From: CAZRIT01 sp964600225 | GTDB taxonomy: Bacteria > Bacillota > Clostridia > Christensenellales > CAG-138 | DNA length: 64,000 nt | Direction of reading: 5' to 3' | Assembly (NCBI GenBank): GCA_964600225.1 | Contig: CAZRIT010000004.1 | Span: 11,522-75,521 of the forward strand | Part shown: positions 8,216 to 17,161 of the stretch, piece by piece | How positions within the stretch are numbered: the stretch's first letter is position 1 | Layout: each line of letters opens with the position of its first letter | Translations under genes and position numbers: made by a program | Notes under the pieces: model-generated | Seen by the model: only the letters and a program-made list of their open reading frames with translations | Database searches by the model: none | What the model was told of the DNA's origin: nothing

Positions 8216-9598
8216 ATGCTGACACCGCGTGAAATCGTCGAATCGCTCGATAAATACATCATCGGTCAGGATCGCGCCAAGCGCGCCGTGGCGGTGGCGC
8301 TGCGCAACCGCTATCGCAGGAGCATGCTGCCCGAGGAGATCCGTGAGGAGATTACGCCCAAGAACATCATCATGATGGGGCCGACGGGCGTTGGCAAAAC
8401 CGAGATTGCCAGGCGCCTTGCCAAGCTGGTAGACGCGCCGTTTGTCAAGGTGGAGGCCACCAAGTATACCGAGGTCGGCTATGTCGGACGCGATGTGGAA
8501 AGCATGGTGCGCGACCTGGTGGAAGCGGCCATCCGCATCTGTAAAAACCGCAAGATGGAGGATGTGCGGCTGGTAGCCGAGGCGGCCGCCGAGCAGGCGC
8601 TGGTTGACCTGTTGGTGCCGATGAAGCGCAGGGATCGCCAGCCCAGCGGCAACCCGCTGCAGATGCTGCTCAACGCGGGCAAGCCCGCGCCCGAGCCGGA
8701 GATGAGCGAGGAGGAGCAAAAGCGCCGCTTTACCGAGCGGGAGCGCGTGATGGCGGAGCTGCGCGCGGGCAGGCTGGAGGATACGCTGGTCGAGGTCGAG
8801 GTGGAGGAGAAGCAGCAGGGCAACGACGCCATGTTTGCCGCAGGCATCGATATCAACCTTGGCGAGATGTTCGGCGGGCTGATTCCGCCCAAGACCAAGC
8901 GCAGGAAGCTCCCCGTCAAGGAGGCGCGCAGGATTCTCATCCAGCAGGAGAGCGAGAAACGCATCGATATGGACGACGTCACGCGCGACGCGGTGGAGCG
9001 CGCCGAGCAGGACGGCATCATATTCATCGATGAAATCGATAAAATCGCCGCGGGCGACCGCATCGGCGGGCACGACGTTTCCCGCGAGGGCGTGCAGCGC
9101 GATATCCTGCCCATCGTGGAGGGTTCCGTGGTCAACACCAAGTACGGGCCCGTCAAGACGGATTTCATCCTGTTTATCGCCGCGGGCGCGTTCCATACCG
9201 CCAAGGTGACCGATTTGATACCCGAGCTGCAGGGGCGTTTCCCCATCCGCGTCAAGCTGGACGACCTGTCGCAGGAGGATTTCCGCAAGATTCTTACCCA
9301 GCCCGAAAATGCCGTGACCAAGCAGTACGCGGCCCTGCTTTCGGCCGATAAGGTCAACCTGACGTTTACCGACGACGCGCTCACGGAAATTGCCAAGTAT
9401 GCCTTCATCGCCAACGAAAACACCGAGAACATCGGCGCAAGGCGGCTGCACACGGTTTTGGAAAACCTGCTCGACGACATCTCCTTCAACGCCAACGGGC
9501 AGCATCCCGATATCGAGCTGGTGATCGACGCGGGCTATGTCGACGAGCACCTCAAGGATGAATTTCAACAGGAGGATATACATAGATATATCCTGTAA
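8216..9598 (+). CDS. hslU: HslUV ATPase subunit HslU
   Basis: A 460-residue AAA+ unfoldase that feeds substrates to HslV. It has Walker A GPTGVGKTE near residue 58, the conserved YVGRDVESMVRDL region, Walker B IIFIDEIDKI and the RRLHTVLE sensor-2 helix. The start is the ATG at 8216 with GAGGAGG 8 nt before it; the in-frame codons further upstream lie inside hslV and encode no family sequence. The insertion (I) domain spans roughly residues 110-240. In Bacillus codY follows this gene; here it is replaced by a hydrolase lipoprotein. Confidence 0.97.
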   Translation: MLTPREIVESLDKYIIGQDRAKRAVAVALRNRYRRSMLPEEIREEITPKNIIMMGPTGVGKTEIARRLAKLVDAPFVKVEATKYTEVGYVGRDVESMVRDLVEAAIRICKNRKMEDVRLVAEAAAEQALVDLLVPMKRRDRQPSGNPLQMLLNAGKPAPEPEMSEEEQKRRFTERERVMAELRAGRLEDTLVEVEVEEKQQGNDAMFAAGIDINLGEMFGGLIPPKTKRRKLPVKEARRILIQQESEKRIDMDDVTRDAVERAEQDGIIFIDEIDKIAAGDRIGGHDVSREGVQRDILPIVEGSVVNTKYGPVKTDFILFIAAGAFHTAKVTDLIPELQGRFPIRVKLDDLSQEDFRKILTQPENAVTKQYAALLSADKVNLTFTDDALTEIAKYAFIANENTENIGARRLHTVLENLLDDISFNANGQHPDIELVIDAGYVDEHLKDEFQQEDIHRYIL

Positions 9599-9638
9599 AC
9601 GAATGAAACGTACGCAAGCAAAGGAGCGCAACAAACGC

Positions 9639-10607
9639 ATGCATTTTTGCAGCCGACACAACCGCATATGGGCCATGGTGGTATCGTGCGCGCTGCTGCT
9701 GGGCGGCTGCCAAGAGGCGGAAACGCGCGTGGTTGTGATGGAGCTGGTAACGCCCTCTCCCACGCCGCAGACGGTGCAGCTTTCCATGCCCGCCGCCACG
9801 CCCGCGCCGACGCGCGTACCCACGCCCGTTCCTACGGATACGCCCGTGCCGACCGATACGCCCACGCCTGCGCCAACCGAGGCGCCGACCCCGACGCCCA
9901 CGGCCGACTGGTCGGAGGTCGCCACGCCCAAGCCCGCAAAGGATGCGGGCGCTGTGGACGATGCGGACGAGGACGATCCCACGCCCAAGCCCACCAAGAC
10001 GCCCAAGCCCACGCCCAAACCGACCAAAACGCCCAAGCCCACCGCCGAGCCGACGCTTGAACCCACACCCAAACCTACGCCAACGCCCACGCCCGAGCCG
10101 AATCGGGAGAACAACGCCATCATCGATGTCGGTGCTGTCGGGTCGGGATCGGGGGATCGGGAGGAGAGCGGCGTTTCCTCGTCGTCAGGCACGTCCTCGT
10201 CGGGGAGCGTATCCACATCGGGCGTGCATGTGTCGTCGGGCGCAAGGTTTACGGCCGAGGAGATTGCTTTGGCTGCCCGCGTGGCATACTTTGAATCCGC
10301 CAAGAACGAGCAGGGCTTCCGCGCGGTGCTGACGGTGATACTCAACCGCGTCAACGCATCCAAGTGGCCCGATACCGTGCGCGAGGTGATCTACCAGAAC
10401 AAGCAGTTTACGGTGATCGATCGCAGCGATTTTTTGACCAGAACCATACCCGACGAGGTGTACGAATACGCCAACGATGTGTTCAACAACGGCAACGTCC
10501 TGTTCGGGTCAAACATCATGTCGTTCCGCAGCGGCCGAACCGATAAGGTCTGGGGGGACCGTCATTTTGAGGGGACGTACGGCGGCAACGATTACTATTC
10601 CTCATAA
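9639..10607 (+). CDS. Lipoprotein with Thr/Pro-rich stalk and SleB-type cell-wall hydrolase domain
   Basis: A 322-residue exported protein. A signal segment ends in a lipobox (LLLGGC, Cys near residue 24), so it is predicted to be membrane anchored. A stalk of about 110 residues made mostly of Thr, Pro and Lys (repeats such as TPTPAPTEAP and TPKPTPKPTKTP) is followed by a Ser/Gly linker. The C-terminal ~110 residues match the SleB/CwlJ hydrolase_2 fold: LAARVAYFESAKNEQGFRAV with a candidate catalytic Glu, then TVILNRVNASKWPDTVREV. The domain cleaves peptidoglycan in spore germination enzymes. An earlier ATG at 9603 lacks a ribosome binding site; 9639 follows AAGGAG at a long 12-nt spacing. 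Confidence 0.82.
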   Translation: MHFCSRHNRIWAMVVSCALLLGGCQEAETRVVVMELVTPSPTPQTVQLSMPAATPAPTRVPTPVPTDTPVPTDTPTPAPTEAPTPTPTADWSEVATPKPAKDAGAVDDADEDDPTPKPTKTPKPTPKPTKTPKPTAEPTLEPTPKPTPTPTPEPNRENNAIIDVGAVGSGSGDREESGVSSSSGTSSSGSVSTSGVHVSSGARFTAEEIALAARVAYFESAKNEQGFRAVLTVILNRVNASKWPDTVREVIYQNKQFTVIDRSDFLTRTIPDEVYEYANDVFNNGNVLFGSNIMSFRSGRTDKVWGDRHFEGTYGGNDYYSS

Positions 10608-10652
10608 CAACCAAAAATAAGAGAAAACACAAAGGATGGAACTGAACCCTAT

Positions 10653-12299
10653 ATGGCAAGTAAACTAAAGATTATCCCGCTCGGCGGCGTTGGTGAGATC
10701 GGCAAAAACATGACCGTTTTGGAGTACGGCAACGACCTCATCGTCGTCGATTGCGGCATCATATTCCCCGACGAGGAGATGCCCGGCATTGACGTGGTCA
10801 TCCCCGATATGTCGTATCTGAGGGAAAACAGGCAGAAGCTGCGCGGCTTTTTGATTACCCACGGGCATGAGGACCATATCGGCGCGCTGCCGTATGCGCT
10901 CAAGGAATTCGATGTGCCCGTCTACGGCACGGCGTTTACCACGGCGCTGATTGCGCACAAGCTGGATGAAATGCATGTGCGCACCCACATGCTCAACACC
11001 ATCAAGCCGAATGACCGCGTGGAACTGGGGAGTTTCAAGGTGGAGTTTATCAAAACGGGCCATTCCATCGCGGGCGCGGTGGCGCTGGCCATCACAACGC
11101 CCATCGGCACCGTTATCCACACAGGCGATTTCAAGGTGGATCTCACGCCCATAGACGGCGAGCCGATCGATATCAACCGCTTTGCCTACTACGGCTCGCG
11201 CGGCGTGCTGGCGCTGCTTTCCGACAGCACCAATATTGAAAGCCCCGGCCACACCATGTCGGAGCGGGATATCGGCTCCACGTTCGAGCACTATTTTGAC
11301 CTGGCGCAGGGACGCGTGATTGTGGCGTCCTTTGCCTCCAATGTCTACCGTATACAGCAGGTGGCCGATGTGGCCATCCGCCACGGGCGGGTGCTGTGCT
11401 TCCAGGGGCGCAGCATGGAGCAGATTGTGCAGATTGCCATGAAGCTGGATTACCTGCACATTGCGCCCGATCGCATCGTGAAGGTGGAGCAGCTTAAGAA
11501 TTATCGGGACGAGCAGGTCTGCGTCATCACCACGGGCAGCCAGGGCGAGCCCATGAGCGGGCTTTTCCGCATGGCCACCGCCACGCACCGCTTAAACATC
11601 GGCAAGGGCGATATGGTGATCGTCTCCGCATCGGCCATTCCCGGCAACGAACGCAGCATTTCGCGCGTGATCAACCAGCTGTTTGAAAAGGGCGCCATCG
11701 TGGTCTATAACCGCATGGCGGATGTGCACGTTTCGGGCCACGCCTGCCGCGAGGAGCTTCGGCTCATGATGGAGCTGACCAAGCCCAAGTATTTTGTGCC
11801 CGTGCACGGCGAGTATCGCCACCTGTTCATGCATGGCGAGCTGGCGGGGGAGATGGGCATCAAAAAGGAGAACATCTTCCTGGCCGAGTGCGGCAGCGTC
11901 ATCGAGATTTCCACCAAGCGCGGCCGCTGCGACGAGACCGTCACCGCGGGCGGCGTGATGGTGGATGGCATCGGCGGCATCGACGACGCGGTGCTCAAGG
12001 ACCGAAAGCTTTTAAGCCAGGACGGGCTGGTGGTTGCCGTGCTCACCATTGATGTGGAGACGGGCCGCATGCTGGCCGCGCCCGAGATCATCTCGCGCGG
12101 GTTTGTGTACATGCGCGATTCGGAGCAACTGATCAAGCAGATGGTGGATACCGTTTCCACCGAGGCAAAGAAGTTCCAGGGCGCGGACAAGAGCGACTAC
12201 GGCAACATCAAAAACAACGTTCGCACGGCGCTCAAAAAGCTGTTGACCAGCCGCACGCGCCGCACGCCCATGATCATACCCATCGTCATCGAAATTTAA
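10653..12299 (+). CDS. rnj: Ribonuclease J
   Basis: A 548-residue metallo-beta-lactamase/beta-CASP RNase. The zinc-binding THGHEDHIGAL motif is near residues 69-79, and later metal ligands occur in TGHSIAG and HTGDFK. The beta-CASP and C-terminal domains fill the rest. RNase J has 5'-exonuclease and endonuclease activity and matures or degrades mRNA. The downstream ylbF product belongs to a family linked to RNase Y, so this segment groups RNA-decay functions. Only one RNase J gene is seen in this window. Confidence 0.96.
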   Translation: MASKLKIIPLGGVGEIGKNMTVLEYGNDLIVVDCGIIFPDEEMPGIDVVIPDMSYLRENRQKLRGFLITHGHEDHIGALPYALKEFDVPVYGTAFTTALIAHKLDEMHVRTHMLNTIKPNDRVELGSFKVEFIKTGHSIAGAVALAITTPIGTVIHTGDFKVDLTPIDGEPIDINRFAYYGSRGVLALLSDSTNIESPGHTMSERDIGSTFEHYFDLAQGRVIVASFASNVYRIQQVADVAIRHGRVLCFQGRSMEQIVQIAMKLDYLHIAPDRIVKVEQLKNYRDEQVCVITTGSQGEPMSGLFRMATATHRLNIGKGDMVIVSASAIPGNERSISRVINQLFEKGAIVVYNRMADVHVSGHACREELRLMMELTKPKYFVPVHGEYRHLFMHGELAGEMGIKKENIFLAECGSVIEISTKRGRCDETVTAGGVMVDGIGGIDDAVLKDRKLLSQDGLVVAVLTIDVETGRMLAAPEIISRGFVYMRDSEQLIKQMVDTVSTEAKKFQGADKSDYGNIKNNVRTALKKLLTSRTRRTPMIIPIVIEI

Positions 12300-12314
12300 G
12301 GGGGAAAGCGCAGT

Positions 12315-12656
12315 ATGCAGTACGATACAGCCAGAAGGCTTGCGGCGGAATTGCGCGGCAGCGAGGAATACCAAACCTTTGCCGAGGCCAAGGAGCGCGC
12401 GATGGAAAACGATACCACGCGTGCGTTGATCGATGAATACCATCGCCTGCAAATCCGCGCGCAGGCGGCTGCGGTATCGGGCGAAAAGAATGATGAGGTG
12501 CTCGAAAAGCTGCAAAAGCTCGGCGAGCTGCTGCAATTTGATGCGTCGGCATCGGCCTTTTTGCTGGCCGAGTACCGACTAAACCGCACCTTGGCCGATA
12601 TCTATAAGATTCTGGCCGACGCGACCGATATCGACCTGAGCTCGCTGGAAGCTTGA
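12315..12656 (+). CDS. YlbF/YmcA family regulator
   Basis: A 113-residue, mostly helical protein of the YlbF family (DUF964). The pattern EYQTFAEAKERAMENDTTRALIDEY is shared by YlbF and YmcA, which in B. subtilis form the Y-complex that modulates RNase Y. It starts 15 nt after the RNase J gene, with GGGGGAA upstream, so the two are probably co-transcribed. Its stop codon lies inside the -35 element proposed for mltG. Confidence 0.85.
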   Translation: MQYDTARRLAAELRGSEEYQTFAEAKERAMENDTTRALIDEYHRLQIRAQAAAVSGEKNDEVLEKLQKLGELLQFDASASAFLLAEYRLNRTLADIYKILADATDIDLSSLEA

Positions 12657-12680
12657 CGGTCGAAAACGAGCCAATATACT
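12653..12680 (+). promoter_or_regulatory. Sigma-A-like promoter for mltG
   Basis: TTGACG (12653-12658), a 16-nt spacer and TATACT (12675-12680). The expected transcription start is about 7 nt further, which is the mltG ATG at 12688, so the transcript may have no 5' leader. The -35 overlaps the ylbF stop. Confidence 0.62.
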
Positions 12681-12687
12681 GAGGCGT

Positions 12688-13854
12688 ATGAAACAGAGCA
12701 TATTCCAAAAACCGAAGCGCAACAGCCCCGCTTACAAAAAAATGAAGCGGGTTTGGCGCTATATCCGCCCCGCGGCGATCATGGCCGTCAGCGTGCTGCT
12801 GGTGGTGATCGTTGCCGTGACGGCGGTAAGGTATGTGCTGTCCAACTACATCGAGCCCGTCGACAAAGGCGACGCCACGCCCATTCAGGTGACGATTCCC
12901 TCGTCGTCGTCGGCCAGCAGCATTGCGCGCATCCTCTACAATGCGGGCGGGCAGGATGCCGAGGGGCTGATTACCAGCACGGCGGTGTTTAAGGTATACG
13001 TCGATTTTGTCGGCAAGGCCAACACCATGAAGGCGGGCACCTATGTGCTCAGCCGCAACATGAGCGTCAAGCAGATTGTTGACGTCATCTGCGAGGGGAA
13101 CCCGCCCAAGGCGACCGTCAAGTTTACCATCCCCGAGGGCTATTCGGTACGCGATATCTGCGGCGTGCTCAAGGAGAAGGGACTCATTTCGGATGAACAG
13201 GCGTTCCTCAATGTGTGTGCGCGCGGCGTGGGCTTTGAGACCTTCCAATACATCGACAGCATCCTGGCTTCCGCCGATGCGGCCAAGCGCGCCTTTGTGC
13301 TGGAGGGGTATCTGTTCCCCGATACCTACGAGGTGTATGCCGATGCCAGCGTCAACACCATCCTGATGCGCATGCTCAACCGCTTCAACGAGATCTATAC
13401 CGATGCGTACGATGCGCGCGCCAAAGAGCTGGGCATGACGACCGATCAGGTGATTGCCTTGGCGTCGCTGATTGAGCGCGAGGCGCAGGCCGGCGGCGAC
13501 TTTGCCAAGGTTTCTGCCGTGTTCCACAATCGCCTCAAGCAGGATATGCGGCTGCAGGCATGCTCGAGCCTGTCGTATGTGCTCAACATGAAAAAGTATA
13601 CCTTTACCGAATCGGAGCTGGCCACGGACTCCCCGTACAACACCTACATGTACGCAGGCCTGCCGATCGGCCCCGTGTCCAACCCCGGCAAGGCCGCCAT
13701 CGAGGCCGCGCTCAACCCCAATGCCGATTATTTGAGCGAGGGCTACCTCTACTTCTGCAACGCCAACCCTGCGGAAACCTCGGAGCTGGTGTTCTCCAAA
13801 ACGTACGAGGAGCATCAGGCCAACGTGCAGCGCTATCAGCAATACTGGTCCTGA
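12688..13854 (+). CDS. mltG: Endolytic murein transglycosylase MltG (YceG-like)
   Basis: A 388-residue protein with a cytoplasmic N-terminus, one membrane segment at about residues 30-52 and an extracellular YceG domain. The catalytic glutamate is in the block ASLIEREAQAG near residue 263, and the family end motif NPGKAAIEAALNP is present. MltG cuts nascent glycan strands near the synthase and sets glycan length. GAGG stands only 3 nt before the ATG; the promoter geometry suggests it may not be transcribed. A strong terminator follows the gene. Confidence 0.94.
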   Translation: MKQSIFQKPKRNSPAYKKMKRVWRYIRPAAIMAVSVLLVVIVAVTAVRYVLSNYIEPVDKGDATPIQVTIPSSSSASSIARILYNAGGQDAEGLITSTAVFKVYVDFVGKANTMKAGTYVLSRNMSVKQIVDVICEGNPPKATVKFTIPEGYSVRDICGVLKEKGLISDEQAFLNVCARGVGFETFQYIDSILASADAAKRAFVLEGYLFPDTYEVYADASVNTILMRMLNRFNEIYTDAYDARAKELGMTTDQVIALASLIEREAQAGGDFAKVSAVFHNRLKQDMRLQACSSLSYVLNMKKYTFTESELATDSPYNTYMYAGLPIGPVSNPGKAAIEAALNPNADYLSEGYLYFCNANPAETSELVFSKTYEEHQANVQRYQQYWS

Positions 13855-13888
13855 TTGATCGGCGCATGGCCGATAAAATCACGCTTCC

Positions 13889-13924
13889 GACGGCCGCCTG
13901 CACGCGGCCGTCCTTCTCTTTTTC
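13889..13924 (+). terminator. Intrinsic terminator after mltG
   Basis: Perfect 9-bp stem GACGGCCGC / GCGGCCGTC with a 6-nt loop, followed by a pyrimidine tract ending in five Ts. It closes the operon that ends with mltG. Confidence 0.88.
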
Positions 13925-13961
13925 GGGTACAAAAATGTGACAAGAATTTGACGGAAACCGA

Positions 13962-13990
13962 TTGACAACCCCATTCGGATCGTATATTAT
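13962..13990 (+). promoter_or_regulatory. Sigma-A promoter for the APC permease
   Basis: TTGACA (13962-13967), a 17-nt spacer and TATTAT (13985-13990). An overlapping TATAAT at 13990-13995 gives an alternative -10. The predicted leader is about 70 nt and ends with GGGAGGA before the ATG at 14069. Confidence 0.8.
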
Positions 13991-14068
13991 ATAATCTAAT
14001 ATACTTTTCGGCGTTTATACCGTGCGGGATGCGGCAAAACGCAGTAATGATTGGGAGGAGAATGGAAA

Positions 14069-15424
14069 ATGGGCACTGAACTCAAGAAAAAATACGGGCT
14101 ACCCACAGCAATCGCCATGGTCGTTGGAATCGTTGTAGGCAGCGGCGTATTTTTCAAGGCGGAGGCGATTCTGAACAAAACCGGCGGCGACCTGCCGCTT
14201 GGCATCCTGGCGTGGATCATCGGCGGCGTCATCATGATCGCCTGCTCGTGCGCATTTGCTGTGATGGCAACCAAGTATGAGTACGTCAACGGCATTGTGG
14301 ACTATGCGGATGTAACGGTCGGCAAAAAGTACGGCTACTACATCGGCTGGTTTATGGCGACCATCTATACGCCCACGCTCACGGGCGTTCTGGCATGGGT
14401 TTCGTCGCGCTACCTTTGCGTACTGATCGGGTTTGATATCACAAGTGCGGAGTGCCTGACCATTGCGTTTTTCTTCCTGATTGCCAACTATGCGCTCAAC
14501 GCGCTGTCCCCCAAGATGGCGGGCAAGTTCCAGGTATCCACCACCGTCATCAAGATGATTCCGTTGGTTTTGATGGCGGTTGTCGGCACCATCGTGGGCC
14601 TGACCAGCGGCCTGACGGTGCAAAACTTCACCTCCGCGGCAGTCACCGCCGTGGATGGGTCGCCGCTGTTTGGCGCGGTGGTTGCAACGGCGTTTGCGTA
14701 TGAAGGGTGGATCATTGCCACCTCCATCAACGCCGAATTGCGCGACGCCAAAAAGAACCTGCCCAAGGCGCTTGCCATCGGCGCGGCGATCGTTATGGCG
14801 ATCTATGTGCTCTACTACATCGGCATCGCGGGCGCGGTGGACAAGGTCACCATGATGGAAAGCGGCGAAGTCGGCGCCAAGCTGGGCTTCTCCAACATAT
14901 TCTCCAACGTGGGCGGAACGATCCTGTTCGTATTCGTGGTCATCTCCTGCCTCGGCACGCTCAACGGCCTGATGCTCGGCTGCACGCGCGGCATGTACGC
15001 GCTGGCTGTGCGCAACGTCGGCCCCCGTCCCGATGTGTTCAAGCAGGTGGACCCCATCACCAACATGCCGACCAACTCCTCCGTACTGGGCGTGCTGCTG
15101 GCCGGCTTCTGGCTGACGTACTTCTATGGCGCCAACCTGACGGCGCCGTGGTTTGGCGTGTTCTGCTTCGATACGAGCGAGCTGCCGATCATCACCATCT
15201 ATGCGTCGTATGTGCCGATGTTCATCATGTTCATGAAGAAGGAAAAGGATATGAGCACGTTCAAGCGCTTTGTGCTGCCCGCGCTGGCGCTGTGCGGTTC
15301 GCTGTTCATGGTCATTGCGGCAATCTATGCGCACAAGATGGCAATCGTGTACTACCTGATCGTGTTCGTCGTCATCATGTTTATCGGCTACCTGTTCTCC
15401 AAGCCGAAGGCGGAAGCGAAATAA
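14069..15424 (+). CDS. APC superfamily amino-acid permease
   Basis: A 451-residue, highly hydrophobic protein with about 12 membrane segments. The first segment carries the APC signature MVVGIVVGSGVFFKAEAIL, whose GSG motif binds the substrate amino group in family structures. The start is the ATG at 14069 (MGTELKKKYG), 9 nt after GGGAGGA. It is a single-gene transcription unit bounded by its own promoter and a strong terminator. The transported amino acid cannot be told from the sequence. Confidence 0.9.
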   Translation: MGTELKKKYGLPTAIAMVVGIVVGSGVFFKAEAILNKTGGDLPLGILAWIIGGVIMIACSCAFAVMATKYEYVNGIVDYADVTVGKKYGYYIGWFMATIYTPTLTGVLAWVSSRYLCVLIGFDITSAECLTIAFFFLIANYALNALSPKMAGKFQVSTTVIKMIPLVLMAVVGTIVGLTSGLTVQNFTSAAVTAVDGSPLFGAVVATAFAYEGWIIATSINAELRDAKKNLPKALAIGAAIVMAIYVLYYIGIAGAVDKVTMMESGEVGAKLGFSNIFSNVGGTILFVFVVISCLGTLNGLMLGCTRGMYALAVRNVGPRPDVFKQVDPITNMPTNSSVLGVLLAGFWLTYFYGANLTAPWFGVFCFDTSELPIITIYASYVPMFIMFMKKEKDMSTFKRFVLPALALCGSLFMVIAAIYAHKMAIVYYLIVFVVIMFIGYLFSKPKAEAK

Positions 15425-15441
15425 CCCGATCCCAAGCATAC

Positions 15442-15477
15442 AAAACGGGCTGCATCATCAATGATGCAGCCCGTTTT
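15442..15477. terminator. Bidirectional terminator between convergent genes
   Basis: A 17-bp nearly loop-closed inverted repeat, AAAACGGGCTGCATCAT paired with its exact complement across a CA dinucleotide. The flanking A-run and T-run give a U-tract on either strand, serving the permease on plus and the zinc-ribbon membrane protein on minus. Confidence 0.9.
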
Positions 15478-15508
15478 CTGTTGTTTCGTTATTCTGGCAA
15501 TTGCCAAA

Positions 15509-16237
15509 TCAGGAAAGCTTCTGTCCGCAGCCGGGGCAGTACACGCTGCCTTCGGAATACTCGCGTCCGCAGTTGGGGCAGGTGGGCGCGCGGAAGGTGC
15601 GCGCAACCTGCACATCCTCATACAGCTTGGCCTGATACAAGCCCACAAACAGCGGGCTGAACGCGGAAATGACCATGGTAATCAGGCCTCCGACGATGGC
15701 GAACACAACGCCCGCGTACGGGATGGTTGCAAGCAGGCCGAAGATCAGCGAGATACCCACAACGATGCCGAAGAACAGGATATCCGCGCCGAACAGCTTG
15801 CCGCGGTGACCCCGGGTTTCCTCCATGGAAACGCGCAGCGCCTGCGTAGCCGATATGTCTGGGCGCGTCAGAAGGATGTAGGGCACAAAACGGTACTGAT
15901 AGACCTTGATGATGCCCAAAACGATGCCTGCGATGGGAATCAGGCTCCAGAGGAGGACCCACAGCGACATCCACGCCATGCCGCCGCACACGCGCTTGAA
16001 ATCCTTGAAGCCCTGAAACAACTGCTCGCTGCTGACTTCCTCTCCGCGCAGACCCGCCATGAAGATGGCGATCATGCCGACCGACAGCGTCAGTGTAATG
16101 GGAATGGAGATGATGGGCAGGATACCCAGCATCGTCGCCAGCGTTGCCAGCAGCACATACATCAACGAGAGCCCCCATAGGCGCAGCGGTTTCTGTTTGA
16201 ACACGGCCCATGCGGCACGATAGCTATTGAAAATCAT
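15509..16237 (-). CDS. Membrane protein with C-terminal zinc ribbon
   Basis: A 242-residue protein with about five hydrophobic segments (about residues 20-42, 46-66, 85-115, 150-178 and 180-205), resembling DUF975-type integral membrane proteins. It ends in a compact zinc ribbon of two CxxC pairs, CPNCGREYSEGSVYCPGCG. Function is unknown. GGAGGGG lies 7 nt before the ATG on the minus strand, and a good sigma-A promoter lies upstream. It is divergent from the GntR-type regulator, which might regulate it; no operator was identified. Confidence 0.7.
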   Translation of the reverse strand: MIFNSYRAAWAVFKQKPLRLWGLSLMYVLLATLATMLGILPIISIPITLTLSVGMIAIFMAGLRGEEVSSEQLFQGFKDFKRVCGGMAWMSLWVLLWSLIPIAGIVLGIIKVYQYRFVPYILLTRPDISATQALRVSMEETRGHRGKLFGADILFFGIVVGISLIFGLLATIPYAGVVFAIVGGLITMVISAFSPLFVGLYQAKLYEDVQVARTFRAPTCPNCGREYSEGSVYCPGCGQKLS

Positions 16238-16280
16238 AAATACCCCTCCAAGTTACATATTTGTTTTGCGTTACGTCAAT

Positions 16281-16309
16281 ACTATACCAAATTATTCAAC
16301 ATATTGCAA
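16281..16309 (-). promoter_or_regulatory. Sigma-A promoter for the zinc-ribbon membrane protein
   Basis: On the minus strand, TTGCAA (16304-16309), a 17-nt spacer and TATAGT (16281-16286). It faces away from the gntR promoter, about 58 nt apart. Confidence 0.7.
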
Positions 16310-16366
16310 TGGACGCGCGGCACATGCATGCAAAAACCGTAAAACCGATAAATTTCGATTTCATTG

Positions 16367-16396
16367 TTGACGGCAAGCATACATATTCGATATAAT
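16367..16396 (+). promoter_or_regulatory. Sigma-A promoter for the GntR regulator
   Basis: TTGACG (16367-16372), an 18-nt spacer and TATAAT (16391-16396). The predicted leader is about 35 nt and ends in GAGGATGAGGAG before the ATG. Confidence 0.72.
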
Positions 16397-16437
16397 ATAT
16401 AATAACGCAGTATCGATCATGAGGATGAGGAGCATAC

Positions 16438-17103
16438 ATGAATTATAAAGCAATTGCTGAACAGGTTGGCCCACGCGTTGGCGCAACGCAGGAGTGGGTG
16501 TATCAGGTGCTGCGCGCGGGCATCATCGGCGGGCACCTGCCAAGCGGAACCCAGCTCAAGCAGGATGAAATCTCCGCCGCGCTGAACGTCTCCCATATTC
16601 CCGTGCGGGAAGCCTTGCGCCGTTTGGAAGCGCAGGGGCTGATCCGCATCCATCCCAACCGCGGCGCATCGGTGACCAAGCTGTCGCGCCAGTCGGTGGT
16701 GGATATGATGGAGGTGCGCGCCACGCTGTCGGTGATGATGCTTCGTAACAGCGCGCCGCTTTTGACCGAAGTGGACTATCAAAAGATGGAGGATATCATC
16801 GACAAGCAGCGCCATGCCGGGGATTTGTTCCGCTCCGAGGAGCTCAACTACGAGTTCCATGAGATACTCTCCTCGCATGCCGACAACAGCTTTGCGGAGC
16901 TGCTGATGGAGTTGGTGCACGCCAATATCGACCGCTATGTGCGCGCGGGCTTCTACCAAACGGAGGACACGCGCAACGTTTCCATCGGCCAGCACGAACA
17001 GATCGTGGCCGCCTGCCGCGCGGGCGATTACGACCGCGCCTGCGAGCTGCTGCGCGATCACATCCTGTCCGCCAAGGCGTACATCCCCGCCGAGGTCAAG
17101 TAG
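16438..17103 (+). CDS. GntR family regulator, FadR subfamily
   Basis: A 221-residue DNA-binding regulator. The N-terminal winged helix (about residues 15-80) has LKQDEISAALNVSHIPVREAL and LEAQGLIRIHPNRGASV, the standard GntR signature. The C-terminal helical FCD domain (about 90-210) keeps the metal/ligand histidines (FHEILSSHADN, GQHEQIVAA). FCD regulators usually respond to small organic acids or sugars acids. No catabolic operon lies beside it, so its target is unknown. It has its own promoter and terminator. Confidence 0.92.
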   Translation: MNYKAIAEQVGPRVGATQEWVYQVLRAGIIGGHLPSGTQLKQDEISAALNVSHIPVREALRRLEAQGLIRIHPNRGASVTKLSRQSVVDMMEVRATLSVMMLRNSAPLLTEVDYQKMEDIIDKQRHAGDLFRSEELNYEFHEILSSHADNSFAELLMELVHANIDRYVRAGFYQTEDTRNVSIGQHEQIVAACRAGDYDRACELLRDHILSAKAYIPAEVK

Positions 17104-17161
17104 GGAGCGAAGGGCTTTTTCGGATAACAAAAAACAGATTGCGGCGCATAGACCGCCTTTT

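Noticed and set aside
9760..10110. Thr/Pro repeats as a DNA-level satellite or recombination hot spot
   Set aside because: The repeats are irregular at DNA level and explained by a coding linker between lipobox and hydrolase domain.
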